DNA from: Paenibacillus sp. FSL K6-0276
GTDB taxonomy: Bacteria > Bacillota > Bacilli > Paenibacillales > Paenibacillaceae
Reading direction: 5' to 3'
Assembly: GCF_037977235.1 (NCBI RefSeq)
Contig: NZ_CP150276.1
Location: 5,456,001-5,520,000 of the forward strand
DNA: 64,000 nucleotides
Both the position numbers and the translations under genes were made by a program. Below, one piece after another: positions 1 through 8,370 of the stretch. Within the stretch, counting starts at the first letter, position 1; each line of letters starts with the position of its first letter. The notes under the pieces were generated by a model. The model searched no databases and was not told the DNA's origin. It saw only the letters and a program-made list of their open reading frames with translations.

Positions 1-674
1 ATTGGCAATTCCACCGAAACGGTAGCAGGCTCAATGACGGCATCCTTCACTTCTTTTCCTTCATTATCATAAGCATGCAGCTTCAATTTCTTCTCTTTAA
101 AGGTTTCGTTCTCGCCATTTAGCTCAATGGTGCCTTGTACCTTCACCACTTTGCTTAACTCATTATCTGGCAGCGTAACCTCAACAGTATCCGTAGGCTG
201 CAAGACTGGGGTACCTAATTGATAACCCACTGCTGGTTCTCCCTTGGTAACCAATGTTATGGGAAAAGACTTTGTATTTCGCAGCTCTACATGTACGTTA
301 ACCTCTTTAGGAGTCATTCTGACAAGGGTTACACCTCTGGGTAATGAATAAGAGAGTGGCAACGTATTTTCTCCAGGCTCAACCTTGCTTAGATCAAGAG
401 TCACTTTATAATCGTCCGAGAACTGAAAGGAGATATCGGAATTCTTCCCCTTAACCTCCATACTGACACTATCTACATCCTTGTATTCCAGTACATATTT
501 ATCTTTATCTAGACCGATCTCTTCGATCTTCACATTCTCAATAATCTTCGATTTAGTATCGACCGTGGTCTGTCCAACAGGTGCAGTGTCGATACGAACC
601 ATAGTAAACAGTATGATCCCAAACGCAAGGGCTAGAATCTTATTGAAATTGTTATTGCTCATCCACTTATCCAT
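1..674 (-). CDS. cdaR: YbbR-domain protein CdaR, partial (C-terminus beyond left edge)
   Basis: The frame opens at an ATG overlapping the end of cdaA and stays open to the left edge, so only about 224 N-terminal residues are visible. An N-terminal hydrophobic segment (about residues 10-22) is followed by beta-rich YbbR-like repeats, as expected for a membrane-anchored extracytoplasmic protein. In Bacillota, CdaR binds CdaA and modulates its c-di-AMP synthase activity, and glmM normally follows. The 8-bp overlap with cdaA indicates translational coupling. The identification rests on the N-terminal anchor, the repeat character and the cdaA neighbour; the missing part prevents a length check. 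Confidence 0.88.
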   Translation of the reverse strand, partial: MDKWMSNNNFNKILALAFGIILFTMVRIDTAPVGQTTVDTKSKIIENVKIEEIGLDKDKYVLEYKDVDSVSMEVKGKNSDISFQFSDDYKVTLDLSKVEPGENTLPLSYSLPRGVTLVRMTPKEVNVHVELRNTKSFPITLVTKGEPAVGYQLGTPVLQPTDTVEVTLPDNELSKVVKVQGTIELNGENETFKEKKLKLHAYDNEGKEVKDAVIEPATVSVELP

Positions 675-1497
675 GATTTTTGTCCCCCTTCCGTTTCCAG
701 AAAGTTGAACCTTTCTCCTTCAGCGATGAACTTACACTCAGCTCTTGATGGAGCTTCGAAATCATTGATTCTTCCTTAATGTCTCTTACAATTTGACCAT
801 TAATGGCCAGAGAAATCTGTCCTGTCTCCTCCGAGACAATGACAGACACAGAGTCCGCAACCTCACTAATCCCGATAGCCGCACGATGCCGTGTCCCCAG
901 TTCCTTGCTAATAAAAGGATTCTCGGACAAAGGTAAATAACAAGCAGCAGCAGCGATCTGGTTCCTCTGCATAATAAGGGCTCCGTCATGCAGAGGGGTG
1001 TTAGGTATAAAGATGTTAATCAGCAACTCAGAGCTGACTAGAGAACGCATGGCGATACCCGATTCCGTATATTCATTGAGGCCTGTCTCTCGCTCGAATA
1101 CGATTAATGCCCCTATTTTTCTATGTGATAAATAATTTACGGCTTTAATCACTTCACCGATTAATTTACTTAGCTCTTCATCACTTTCCCCAGCCCGTCC
1201 GAAAAATCTACCTCGTCCAAGCTGCTCCAGTCCCCTTCGTAGTTCCGGCTGAAAGATAATAAAGACTGCCAGCACACCGAATGTAAACATTTGATTCATT
1301 AGCCATTTGAGCGTATACAGATCTAGGATGGTACTCACAGCCCAAATCAAAACCAGTACCAGAATCCCCTTCAGCAGCTGAATCGCCCGAGTCCCGCGTA
1401 CCATATTAAGCACTTTATAAATAATGTAGCTGACGATCAGGATATCAACTATATCTTTAATGGAATCTTTCCATGTTAAGTCTGTAAAATAACTCAT
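667..1497 (-). CDS. cdaA: Diadenylate cyclase CdaA (c-di-AMP synthase)
   Basis: This membrane-bound enzyme condenses two ATP into c-di-AMP, the second messenger controlling potassium, osmolyte and cell-wall homeostasis. The 276-residue length matches the family. Three hydrophobic helices span roughly residues 12-85 and are followed by the DisA_N/DAC catalytic domain. Both hallmark motifs are present: DGA within LHDGALI (around residue 170) and RHR within GTRHRAA (around residue 203). It overlaps the downstream cdaR, and a terminator separates it from rsiW upstream, so it probably has its own promoter in the 1500-1640 interval. No convincing promoter was assigned there. Confidence 0.96.
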   Translation of the reverse strand: MSYFTDLTWKDSIKDIVDILIVSYIIYKVLNMVRGTRAIQLLKGILVLVLIWAVSTILDLYTLKWLMNQMFTFGVLAVFIIFQPELRRGLEQLGRGRFFGRAGESDEELSKLIGEVIKAVNYLSHRKIGALIVFERETGLNEYTESGIAMRSLVSSELLINIFIPNTPLHDGALIMQRNQIAAAACYLPLSENPFISKELGTRHRAAIGISEVADSVSVIVSEETGQISLAINGQIVRDIKEESMISKLHQELSVSSSLKEKGSTFWKRKGDKNHG

Positions 1498-1641
1498 TGC
1501 CTAAAACCCCCGTCATTTCATATTAGCTGGGTTTATGTAAAATGTCTGTTAGATCTGTATCAATATCTAGGTTATAACGTTCGGGCTCCAGTTGCAAGTT
1601 TAGTCCCATCATCATTTTCGATATTTTCTAATTTAAGGCAA

Positions 1642-1677
1642 CAAAAAAGCGCCATCTTTCCGGAAAAAGAGGCGCAA
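1642..1677 (-). terminator. Rho-independent terminator after rsiW
   Basis: On the minus strand the arms GCGCC-CTTT and GAAAG-TGGCGC form a stem over a short TTCCG loop and run into six T residues. It lies about 35 bp beyond the rsiW stop and before cdaA, so it separates the sigW-rsiW transcript from cdaA-cdaR. Confidence 0.85.
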
Positions 1678-1711
1678 AATAATATTCCAGCTCAAGGTAA
1701 CCACTGTCGCT

Positions 1712-2326
1712 TTAACGGTAGGCAACTTCAGAGAACATGTTCGTCACTTTATACCAGAACCAACTTACCGCTTGGTCTATGCTTTTGACTTGCCCAGAAA
1801 TATGAGCTGTTGAAGCCTGATACAGAGAGCCGTCGATGACTGTTACGTTGCCGTTCACTTCTCCATATACCTGTGCTTTACCATTCTCTATGGTAAGGTC
1901 TCCGGTAATAATCTTGCCAGAAGGTACGATTACAGTATCCCCTTTGATAACCACTTGATCCAGATCTGCACCTCTAACTACAAGTTGTCTATCTGGACTC
2001 CAAAAAGTTACAGAGCTCATCAGCATTACGACAAGAAACAGAGATGCCGCTGTAAGTGCAGGGTGTCTCTTGATCCAGGTAACAAAAGCCTTTTCTTTCT
2101 TGGCCTTTGGCAATGAACTCATTATCCGGCTCACAAGATCATCTGAGGCAACAGGATTCTGATGCATGAGGGAGAACATCAACATATCTGTCTGTTCTAA
2201 TTCTTTAAACTTTGCACGGCAATCTGGACAGGATAGAAGATGCTCCTTCAATTCCCTCTGCTGCTGATCGGGCAAGTCGTCATCCAAGTAGTCGTGCATC
2301 ATAGAGACGGCCAGTTTGCATTCCAT
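1712..2326 (-). CDS. rsiW: Anti-sigma-W factor RsiW-like with a beta-repeat C-terminus
   Basis: This is a single-pass membrane anti-sigma factor expected to hold SigW inactive until regulated proteolysis. Residues 1-45 form a zinc-binding ZAS/zf-HC2 domain with the signature H-x3-C-x2-C (HLLSCPDC). A transmembrane helix lies near residues 90-110 (ALTAASLFLVVMLM). The extracytoplasmic part has turn-rich repeats of the GDLTIENGKAQVYGEVNGNV type, resembling a polymer-forming or bactofilin-like beta-helix rather than the short tail of B. subtilis RsiW. I chose the ATG at 2326, nine bases after AAAGGA, giving 204 residues. It lies directly downstream of sigW. Confidence 0.85.
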   Translation of the reverse strand: MECKLAVSMMHDYLDDDLPDQQQRELKEHLLSCPDCRAKFKELEQTDMLMFSLMHQNPVASDDLVSRIMSSLPKAKKEKAFVTWIKRHPALTAASLFLVVMLMSSVTFWSPDRQLVVRGADLDQVVIKGDTVIVPSGKIITGDLTIENGKAQVYGEVNGNVTVIDGSLYQASTAHISGQVKSIDQAVSWFWYKVTNMFSEVAYR

Positions 2327-2447
2327 AGGAGCCAATCCTTTCATGAGAGCTATTTAATTATCCTTAGACAAAGGGTCAGGACACATAAGACTTGCTTAAC
2401 TTACATACGTCGCTCTCCAAAAGATGTTTCATAAAAAAAATCTATTT

Positions 2448-3014
2448 TTACATTTTCGGGCCTAATTTTTTACGCAAAAACTCACGGCCGCGGTGTACAC
2501 GCGTCTTAATCGTGGTTACAGGCATATCCAGCACATCACTTATCTCCTGAAGCGATAAATCCTGCAGGTATCTTAAAATCATAACAGACCTGTATTTCAC
2601 AGGTAGACTGTCAATCGCCTCGTAGATTAGCCCCTGCGTCTCAGAGAGCAGTAATTCGGTCTCTGGTGTCACATTATCGCTTGGAATCAATGAATAGCCG
2701 TCAAGGCCCTCCTGATCGTTCATTTCTGCATCGAGCGAATAGGTTGGTTTCCGTTTGCGTAATCTATCAATACAGAGATTCGTTCCAATCCGATAAATCC
2801 AGGTAGAGAACTTCTGTTTATCATCATAACGATCCAAGTTTCTATACACACGCAAAAAGGTCTCCTGAACTATATCCTCCGCCTCATGGCGATTGTTCAG
2901 CATTCGGTACGCCAGATGATATATTTTGTCTTTATATAGTTCCACAAGCTCGGCAAACGCCCTTTGGTCGCCTTTTAAGGCGAGCTTTGTCAATCTGCCT
3001 TCCAAATTCTCCAC
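2448..3014 (-). CDS. sigW: RNA polymerase ECF sigma factor SigW
   Basis: The 188-residue ECF sigma factor has region 2 (about 20-90, with EAEDIVQETFLRVYRN and TWIYRIGTNLCIDRLRKRK) and region 4 (about 125-180, ending in the helix-turn-helix LQEISDVLDMPVTTIKTRVHRGRE). SigW directs the envelope-stress and antimicrobial-resistance regulon of Bacillus. The gene starts with GTG at 3014 behind GGGGGAG. It precedes rsiW, its presumed cognate anti-sigma factor, in the conserved sigW-rsiW-cdaA-cdaR order. I could not find a clear autoregulatory TGAAAC-N16-CGTA promoter upstream, so autoregulation is not shown by the sequence. Confidence 0.93.
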   Translation of the reverse strand: MENLEGRLTKLALKGDQRAFAELVELYKDKIYHLAYRMLNNRHEAEDIVQETFLRVYRNLDRYDDKQKFSTWIYRIGTNLCIDRLRKRKPTYSLDAEMNDQEGLDGYSLIPSDNVTPETELLLSETQGLIYEAIDSLPVKYRSVMILRYLQDLSLQEISDVLDMPVTTIKTRVHRGREFLRKKLGPKM

Positions 3015-3187
3015 CTGTTAACTCCCCCAGACTTGCCGCCCTTGGTACTTATTCTCAAATATCCACGGTACAAGCAATTAAATCGTAATTCAAGTTTGTG
3101 TAAAAATCAAGGATTGTATTGTAACCTCCTCTGTAAACTGAGTTAATTTCTAGGAATAAAAGATAAGGTGAACACGACAGCATTCCT

Positions 3188-3305
3188 AAGAATGTTGGAC
3201 TTCCGGTCGCTGTTATCCTCTGATTTCCTGATTATAAACCGCATATAGCGGTCGAAATCTGAGGATAAAGGCGAACGCTGACGCTCCTACAGTTCCAAAA
3301 TTCTT
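3188..3305. repeat. Large imperfect inverted repeat (about 118 bp)
   Basis: The outer arms AAGAATGTTGGAC and GTTCCAAAATTCTT match with few mismatches. Inner arms TTATCCTCTGATTTC (3213-3227) and GAAATCTGAGGATAA (3254-3268) pair at 14 of 15 positions. The centre holds an ACCGC/GCGGT hairpin. The element could fold into one long hairpin on either strand. No transposase is nearby. Confidence 0.75.
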
Positions 3306-3494
3306 CTCCATGCCCTCTTTCACCCGACTCCTATATACCTATCATTTACGTCCGATTGCATTTCGGTTACTTGGGAAGGGGCAAGAAAGATCAATATTGG
3401 GCACATTGCCACAATATTTTCACATTACTATCAAGACCGTTATTTTCGCAGCACAATATTTAGTCTATGAGCGAAGTAGCTCGTATTAGTAAGA

Positions 3495-3536
3495 AGAAAC
3501 GGCTTTGCCGTCCTTTTAGGGGCGGTACCCGTTTCT
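3495..3536. repeat. GAAACGG hairpin repeat, copy A
   Basis: Perfect 8-bp arms AGAAACGG and CCGTTTCT enclose CTTTGCCGTCC and a GGGGCGG block that can pair internally. A clearly related element lies upstream of truA at 47741-47783, which makes this a dispersed repeat family rather than a one-off hairpin. Confidence 0.75.
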
Positions 3537-3553
3537 GCGAAAAATAGAAGGAT

Positions 3554-3578
3554 AATTTATAGCGTAAGCCTATAAATT
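3554..3578. repeat. Palindrome with 9-bp perfect arms
   Basis: AATTTATAG, a 7-base CGTAAGC loop, then CTATAAATT. It lies 18 bp beyond the GAAACGG hairpin and may be part of the same composite repeat. It has no T-run and so is not a terminator. Confidence 0.7.
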
Positions 3579-3738
3579 CTTATATTTGCACAAAATCACT
3601 CCGTCGGATGAATAGGCTTCTGTTAGTTTAAATTTGTCGCATACGGAGCAGACATCGTTGTACTTTCCGCAAGGTTTTCGGTGATTTTGCGAATAATAAC
3701 TCCAGTGTAGGTGGAGGATTTTGCTTTGGTGGAACGAG

Positions 3739-3935
3739 TTATAGGGAAAACCTACCTATATATTAGGTCACAGCTGTTTTATGACCAAGTTATACGGAAT
3801 TTCTCCCTGTATATTGGCCAATTTCAATTAATTACACCAAGTTCAGCTGAAATATAGGGAACAATTCCCTATATTTTATCGAAATGACCTTAAAACATCG
3901 AATTACAGGTAATAATTCCCTATAATTCAGCAGTT
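3739..3935. repeat. Degenerate array of TATAGGGAA/TTCCCTATA palindromes
   Basis: Four loosely spaced units share a TATAGGGAA-like left half and a TTCCCTATA-like right half (for example TATAGGGAACAATTCCCTATA near 3853-3873), separated by AT-rich spacers of about 40-50 bp that contain GACC or CAGCTG words. The units differ from each other in both halves, so the array is decayed or was built by repeated insertion. Confidence 0.6.
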
Positions 3936-4220
3936 TGACCCTGAAGCAGAGAAATAAAAAACATTAAAAAGTTTATGTGTGCGAGCAGACAGTAACTCCT
4001 ATAAAGAAGCAAATAAACACGGGCTCCGGCGCTCCTACGTGCATCCTTTGCACTCATTTCTGGCAAAGCCCATAACTCGTGCGCCACAGCGCATCGCTTT
4101 ATTCTCAATCTATGATGCTGCTATGGAGTCTCTTGGGCAGATGATGACCGTGCATTTCCATGAATCCATGAAAGTGATCTTTTAGAATCTGCCGGATACT
4201 GCATAATTTCCTATACAAGC

Positions 4221-4253
4221 ACAAAAAGTCCGCCCCAATAAAGGGCGAACTTT
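4221..4253 (-). terminator. Terminator after ppc
   Basis: The minus-strand stem AAGT-CGCCC / GGG-CG-ACTT has a TTTATT loop and is followed by five T residues. It lies about 30 bp downstream of the ppc stop. Confidence 0.85.
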
Positions 4254-4281
4254 CTATAAATAAATATGCTAAGTCAAGAGA

Positions 4282-7074
4282 TCAGCCGGTATTCCGAAGA
4301 CCAGCGGCAATGCCATTGATGGTAAGCAACACTTCGCGCAGCAATTCGCTATCGTCTCCATCTACTTCACGGAGCGCTCTAAGCTCGGATAGCAATTGAA
4401 CCTGCAGGTAGCTAAGTGGATCAACGTAAGGATTGCGGAGTCTGATCGACTCCTGAATCACAGGGACGTTATCCAGAATATCCTGCTGGCCAGTAATCTT
4501 CAGGATCAGCTCAGAGGTCAGTTTGAATTCCTCTTCAATCTGGCCGAAGATCCGCTGACGCGCTTCCTCGTTCTTGCCCATGCTGGCATATTCCTTAGCA
4601 ATGATCAAGTCCGCTTTTGAAATAGCCATTTGCAGCGTATCTATCAGTGTAGTAAAGAATGAGAAGTTCTCATACATATGCTGCATAACCTTCAGATTCT
4701 CTTCCTTACCCTCATAGAAACTCTGCAGTCCGGTTCCAGCAGCATACCACGCTGGAAGCAAATAACGGCTTTGTGTCCATGCAAATACCCACGGAATTGC
4801 ACGCAAGTCTTCAAAGCGGTCACTGTTCTTCCGTTTGGAAGGACGTGAACCAATATTTAGCTCTCCAACCTCAGGCAGAGGTGTAGACTCTTTAAAGTAA
4901 GTCAGGAAGTCCGGATCACGGAAAATCAAATCCTGATATTTGTGAAGCGAAACTTCAGAGATACGGGCAACAATCTCTTCCCACTTCTCTTCATATAGAT
5001 CTGCTTGTGGAATTCTCGCATTGATCGCTGCTGTCACAAGCGCAGATGTCGCTTGCTCTAGACTGCGGTAAGCAATCCCTTGCATCGAATAACGGGAGGA
5101 GATAACTTCTCCCTGCTCGGTGATCTTAATGCCGCCGCCAATCGTTGAGGCTGGCTGAGCAAGAATGCTGCGGTTAAGCGGCATGCCGCCACGTCCGAGC
5201 GCTCCACCACGTCCATGGAAGAACTTCAGCTTGATTCCAAACTCATCGGCTGTAGCTGTAATTTCTTTCAATGCAACACGTAGTTCCCAGTTAGCAGTAA
5301 CCACACCGCCATCTTTGTTACTATCTGAATAACCAAGCATGATTTCCTGCAAATCGTTCATTGCTCTTACCGCATCACGGTAGATAGGCATGCTGAGCAG
5401 TGTGTTCATAATTTGCGGTGCTTCATGCAAATCATCAATCGTTTCAAAAAGTGGCACAGCTTGCAGGGTACATACGACTGTACCGTCATTATCCTTACGG
5501 AATAGTCCTACCTCTTTGGCGAAGACCATAACCTCCAGAATGTCGCTTGCCGCTTCCGCCATACTGATCAGGTAACTGGTGATACATTGTTTTCCGTACT
5601 CTTCCTGCGAAGCGAAGATCGTCCGGTACACGGCAAGACATTCCTCCGTACCTTCACTATACGTCTGATAAGAAGAAGTAATCGGACGTGGATCATTCAG
5701 CAGTTTCTCCAGTAGCTCAATCTTCTCATTCTCAGTCAGCTTGGAGTAATCCGGCGTAATGTTCATCTTCGCCAGAATTTCAGTCATGGCATTCTCATGT
5801 TCTTGACTGTGTTGACGCACATCAAGTGTCGCCGTGTGGAAACCGAACAGCTCCACTTGGCGGATCAACTTCTTAATATAAGTGTCGGCCACATAATCGG
5901 CATAGTGATGTCGTAAACTGCGGTCAATCACGTTCAAATCATCGATGAACTCCTCAGGAGTAGAGTAACGCTCAGGAGTACCTTTTTTCTCATCATCCAG
6001 AACATTTTGTGTCTTGGAGATCATATAGCTAAGCTTAATACGGTAAGGTTCATTGTCATTGCGCCATTCTTCCATCTTGCCAAGATTAATGATCTCACGA
6101 TCAGCTTCAATGGATTCAATTAGCTCAGGCGTTACCTTAACAATACTTGTGCTAAAGCTTAGATATTGCATGAGTTCACGCATAATCCGCTGATATTCCC
6201 GAATCGCCAACTTCCGCTGCATACGCAAGGTCTGTGAAGTGACTGTCGAAGTTACCGAAGGGTTACCATCACGGTCTCCGCCAATCCACGAACCAAAACG
6301 CAAGTACGTAGGCACATGCCAGTTCTGTCCTGGATAGTATTTACTCAGACAACGTTCAAGTTCTTGATAAACGTCTGGTAAGACATGAAAAATCGTCTCA
6401 TGGAAATAGTACATCCCATTACGCACTTCATCGAGTACTGTAGGCTTGCGGTCACGCAGTTCATCCGTTTGCCATAGCGTAATCACTTCATTTAATAACT
6501 TCTCACGGAGCTGTTCACGCTCCCGGAAGGTTAAGGTAGGGTTATCCAGACCCATAACATCATCGGATATCCGCTTATGAATATCGAGAATAGCACGGCG
6601 CATAGCCTCCGTTGGATGTGCCGTCATTACAAGTTCCAGAGATAATCCTTCAATAATCTCGTTAACTTCCTCATGAGAGAAATCACGTTCACGAAGCTCT
6701 TTAATCGCGCTTTCTATAGAACCGGGTTGGACTGTCTCCCCAGCTGAACGTTCATAGTCACGTTTGCGGCGAATCCGGTGGTTCTGTTCGGCAATATTTA
6801 CGAGCTGAAAATAGATGGCGAACGCTCTTATTACCTGATGGCGGTTCTCCGGATCCAAAGAATTGATTAACTCCTTAAATTCACTGTGCAGTTCAGGTAA
6901 AAATAGTGAGCGCAGCGATTTACTGGTTTCGCGGATCTTCTCCACGATCTCTAGTAGTTCGTTACCGCCTTGGTGAACCAAGACCTCACCTAATATGTTC
7001 CCCAAGAACCGTACGTCCCGTCGCAGCAGATTGTTAGAGTTGCTTTTGCTGACGGTAGTCGTAAGTTCGGTCAT
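4282..7074 (-). CDS. ppc: Phosphoenolpyruvate carboxylase
   Basis: PEPC carboxylates phosphoenolpyruvate with bicarbonate to oxaloacetate, replenishing the TCA cycle. The 930 residues match the bacterial-type enzyme. Motifs appear in order: VMTAHPTEA with the catalytic His (about residue 152), SWIGGDRDGNP (about 265), LGYSDSNKDGG (about 585), the GRGG-rich loop (about 630) and the terminal RNTG carboxylate motif. It is monocistronic, between a repeat-rich spacer and a convergent-free upstream region of 236 bp, and has its own terminator. Bacillus subtilis relies on pyruvate carboxylase, so a ppc here fits a Paenibacillus-like host. Confidence 0.97.
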   Translation of the reverse strand: MTELTTTVSKSNSNNLLRRDVRFLGNILGEVLVHQGGNELLEIVEKIRETSKSLRSLFLPELHSEFKELINSLDPENRHQVIRAFAIYFQLVNIAEQNHRIRRKRDYERSAGETVQPGSIESAIKELRERDFSHEEVNEIIEGLSLELVMTAHPTEAMRRAILDIHKRISDDVMGLDNPTLTFREREQLREKLLNEVITLWQTDELRDRKPTVLDEVRNGMYYFHETIFHVLPDVYQELERCLSKYYPGQNWHVPTYLRFGSWIGGDRDGNPSVTSTVTSQTLRMQRKLAIREYQRIMRELMQYLSFSTSIVKVTPELIESIEADREIINLGKMEEWRNDNEPYRIKLSYMISKTQNVLDDEKKGTPERYSTPEEFIDDLNVIDRSLRHHYADYVADTYIKKLIRQVELFGFHTATLDVRQHSQEHENAMTEILAKMNITPDYSKLTENEKIELLEKLLNDPRPITSSYQTYSEGTEECLAVYRTIFASQEEYGKQCITSYLISMAEAASDILEVMVFAKEVGLFRKDNDGTVVCTLQAVPLFETIDDLHEAPQIMNTLLSMPIYRDAVRAMNDLQEIMLGYSDSNKDGGVVTANWELRVALKEITATADEFGIKLKFFHGRGGALGRGGMPLNRSILAQPASTIGGGIKITEQGEVISSRYSMQGIAYRSLEQATSALVTAAINARIPQADLYEEKWEEIVARISEVSLHKYQDLIFRDPDFLTYFKESTPLPEVGELNIGSRPSKRKNSDRFEDLRAIPWVFAWTQSRYLLPAWYAAGTGLQSFYEGKEENLKVMQHMYENFSFFTTLIDTLQMAISKADLIIAKEYASMGKNEEARQRIFGQIEEEFKLTSELILKITGQQDILDNVPVIQESIRLRNPYVDPLSYLQVQLLSELRALREVDGDDSELLREVLLTINGIAAGLRNTG

Positions 7075-7310
7075 GCTGCTCCCCCCATTCTCTTCCGGAT
7101 CAATGTGTTAATTATTGTCTGGCTAAATATCGTCTATTAAAGCTTTCCTCATATCATACAATAAAACCGCATGAAAATCTCCAACTTTTTTGCGCTGTAA
7201 AGCGACACAGTATCTAAGATTATACACCAATTTCTCAATTTATACAGTCCTTATATTTTATGTATTCTTTCTTATATATAATGGCCCTAGCATACCTTCA
7301 TTATGTGTAT

Positions 7311-8204
7311 TTAAATACGAATCGTTCGAATCTGATCGATGAACAAGCCAATTAGCGGAGAATAATGACGATCGCGGTTATACGAATAATAAATATATCT
7401 TTGAAAATTATAATCTGGAATGGTGCGCATTAGCAATCTTCCCCTGGCTACCTCATCCTCCACAGCAAGCCGTGATACAAAAGAAACGTACTTTCCACTC
7501 ATAAGCGATTGCTTAATGGCCTCCAATGAATCCAGTAAAATAAAGGTTCTGGGTTCATTCCCCTCACGCTCAAACCATTTATCCGTCAGTTGGCGTGTAC
7601 TTGATTCCTTGTCATGTAGTATAAAACTCGCTGACGCAATCATAGCTGGGTTTAAATTAGAAAATGCGGCAAATTCATGGGATGGTGCAAAAACAAGCAC
7701 AAGCTCATCCTCACACAAGGCTTGGGTATGCAGATCAGGTAGATAAAAAGATTCTGTAGACAAAATACCAAGGTCAATCTCATGGCTAGCCAGCATATCT
7801 TTGATCACAGGTGAAGGCTTAACCGATAAAGAGATCGTAATCCCCGGATGTTGTTCTCCAAACAGCCCCAATATTTTCGGAAGAATATAAGTAGCTGGAA
7901 CGTAACTGGCACCAATCTTAAGCGTTCCCCGACCCGCCTGACTGAACTCTTTTACAACCCGCTCCGCTTCTGCAGCTAGTGCATTGATTTTAGTAGCATA
8001 ATGAAGAAACGCTTTCCCGCTCTCCGTAAGAATCACTTTATCCATTCTGGATTCGAATAACTTCTCCCCCAATTGCTGCTCTAAATTCTTCAAATGATAC
8101 GTAACGGTGGGCTGCTTCAGCCCGAGTTTATCGGCCACTGTGGTTATTTTCTTATGTTTATTTAGCAGTTCTACGATTTCCAGCTTGATTAAATTAAGGT
8201 TCAT
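7311..8204 (-). CDS. LysR-family transcriptional regulator
   Basis: The 297-residue protein has an N-terminal winged helix-turn-helix (about residues 5-65, TTVADKLGLKQPTVTYHLKNLEQQLGEKLFE) and a LysR substrate-binding domain (about 90-295) with a typical GTLKIGASYVPATYILP start. It is divergently transcribed from the adjacent ABC-transporter operon, which is therefore its most likely target. I prefer the ATG at 8204 behind GAGGGAG over the in-frame GTG at 8213. A perfect inverted repeat in the shared intergenic region is a candidate binding site. The effector is not evident. Confidence 0.9.
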   Translation of the reverse strand: MNLNLIKLEIVELLNKHKKITTVADKLGLKQPTVTYHLKNLEQQLGEKLFESRMDKVILTESGKAFLHYATKINALAAEAERVVKEFSQAGRGTLKIGASYVPATYILPKILGLFGEQHPGITISLSVKPSPVIKDMLASHEIDLGILSTESFYLPDLHTQALCEDELVLVFAPSHEFAAFSNLNPAMIASASFILHDKESSTRQLTDKWFEREGNEPRTFILLDSLEAIKQSLMSGKYVSFVSRLAVEDEVARGRLLMRTIPDYNFQRYIYYSYNRDRHYSPLIGLFIDQIRTIRI

Positions 8205-8239
8205 GATCTTCACTCCCTCGCCTATTCACTAAACGGTAA

Positions 8240-8256
8240 CATAGAAGAATTCTATG
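8240..8256. promoter_or_regulatory. Candidate LysR operator in divergent promoter region
   Basis: CATAGAA-GAA-TTCTATG is a perfect 7-bp-arm palindrome between the divergent lysR and ABC-transporter genes. It contains the T-N11-A pattern typical of LysR boxes. Assignment to the adjacent regulator is inferred from position only. Confidence 0.5.
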
Positions 8257-8370
8257 AATGTTAAAATAAATCGGCAAAAAAGTTAATATCACAGTTACAT
8301 TCAGAAAATATAGCGGGAATTCTTTTCCTTTACACTAAGAACAAGCTTAAGAACAGGCAGGTAGATAGAG

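Larger units (their letters stand above)
3015..4281. other. Gene-poor interval rich in palindromic intergenic repeats
   Basis: No convincing protein gene occurs between sigW and ppc. The stretch carries a long imperfect inverted repeat (3188-3305), a GAAACGG hairpin with a relative near truA (3495-3536), a perfect 9-bp-arm palindrome (3554-3578), an interrupted inverted repeat with arms CAAAATCAC and GTGATTTTG near 3590 and 3680, a set of TATAGGGAA-type palindromes (3739-3935) and the ppc terminator. A short plus-strand frame at 3979-4185 has no good ribosome-binding site. It reads as an accumulation site for small, possibly mobile or structural, repeats. Confidence 0.7.

Noticed and set aside
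3015..3170. SigW autoregulatory promoter (TGAAAC-N16-CGTA)
   Set aside because: Only poor matches with wrong spacing were found upstream of sigW.
3739..3935. Possible CRISPR array
   Set aside because: Units vary in both repeat halves and spacing, there are no cas genes and no uniform repeats.
3920..4108. A 62-codon minus-strand frame overlapping the plus-strand frame at 3979-4185
   Set aside because: No ribosome-binding site, and composition and position suggest a chance frame in repeat-rich DNA.
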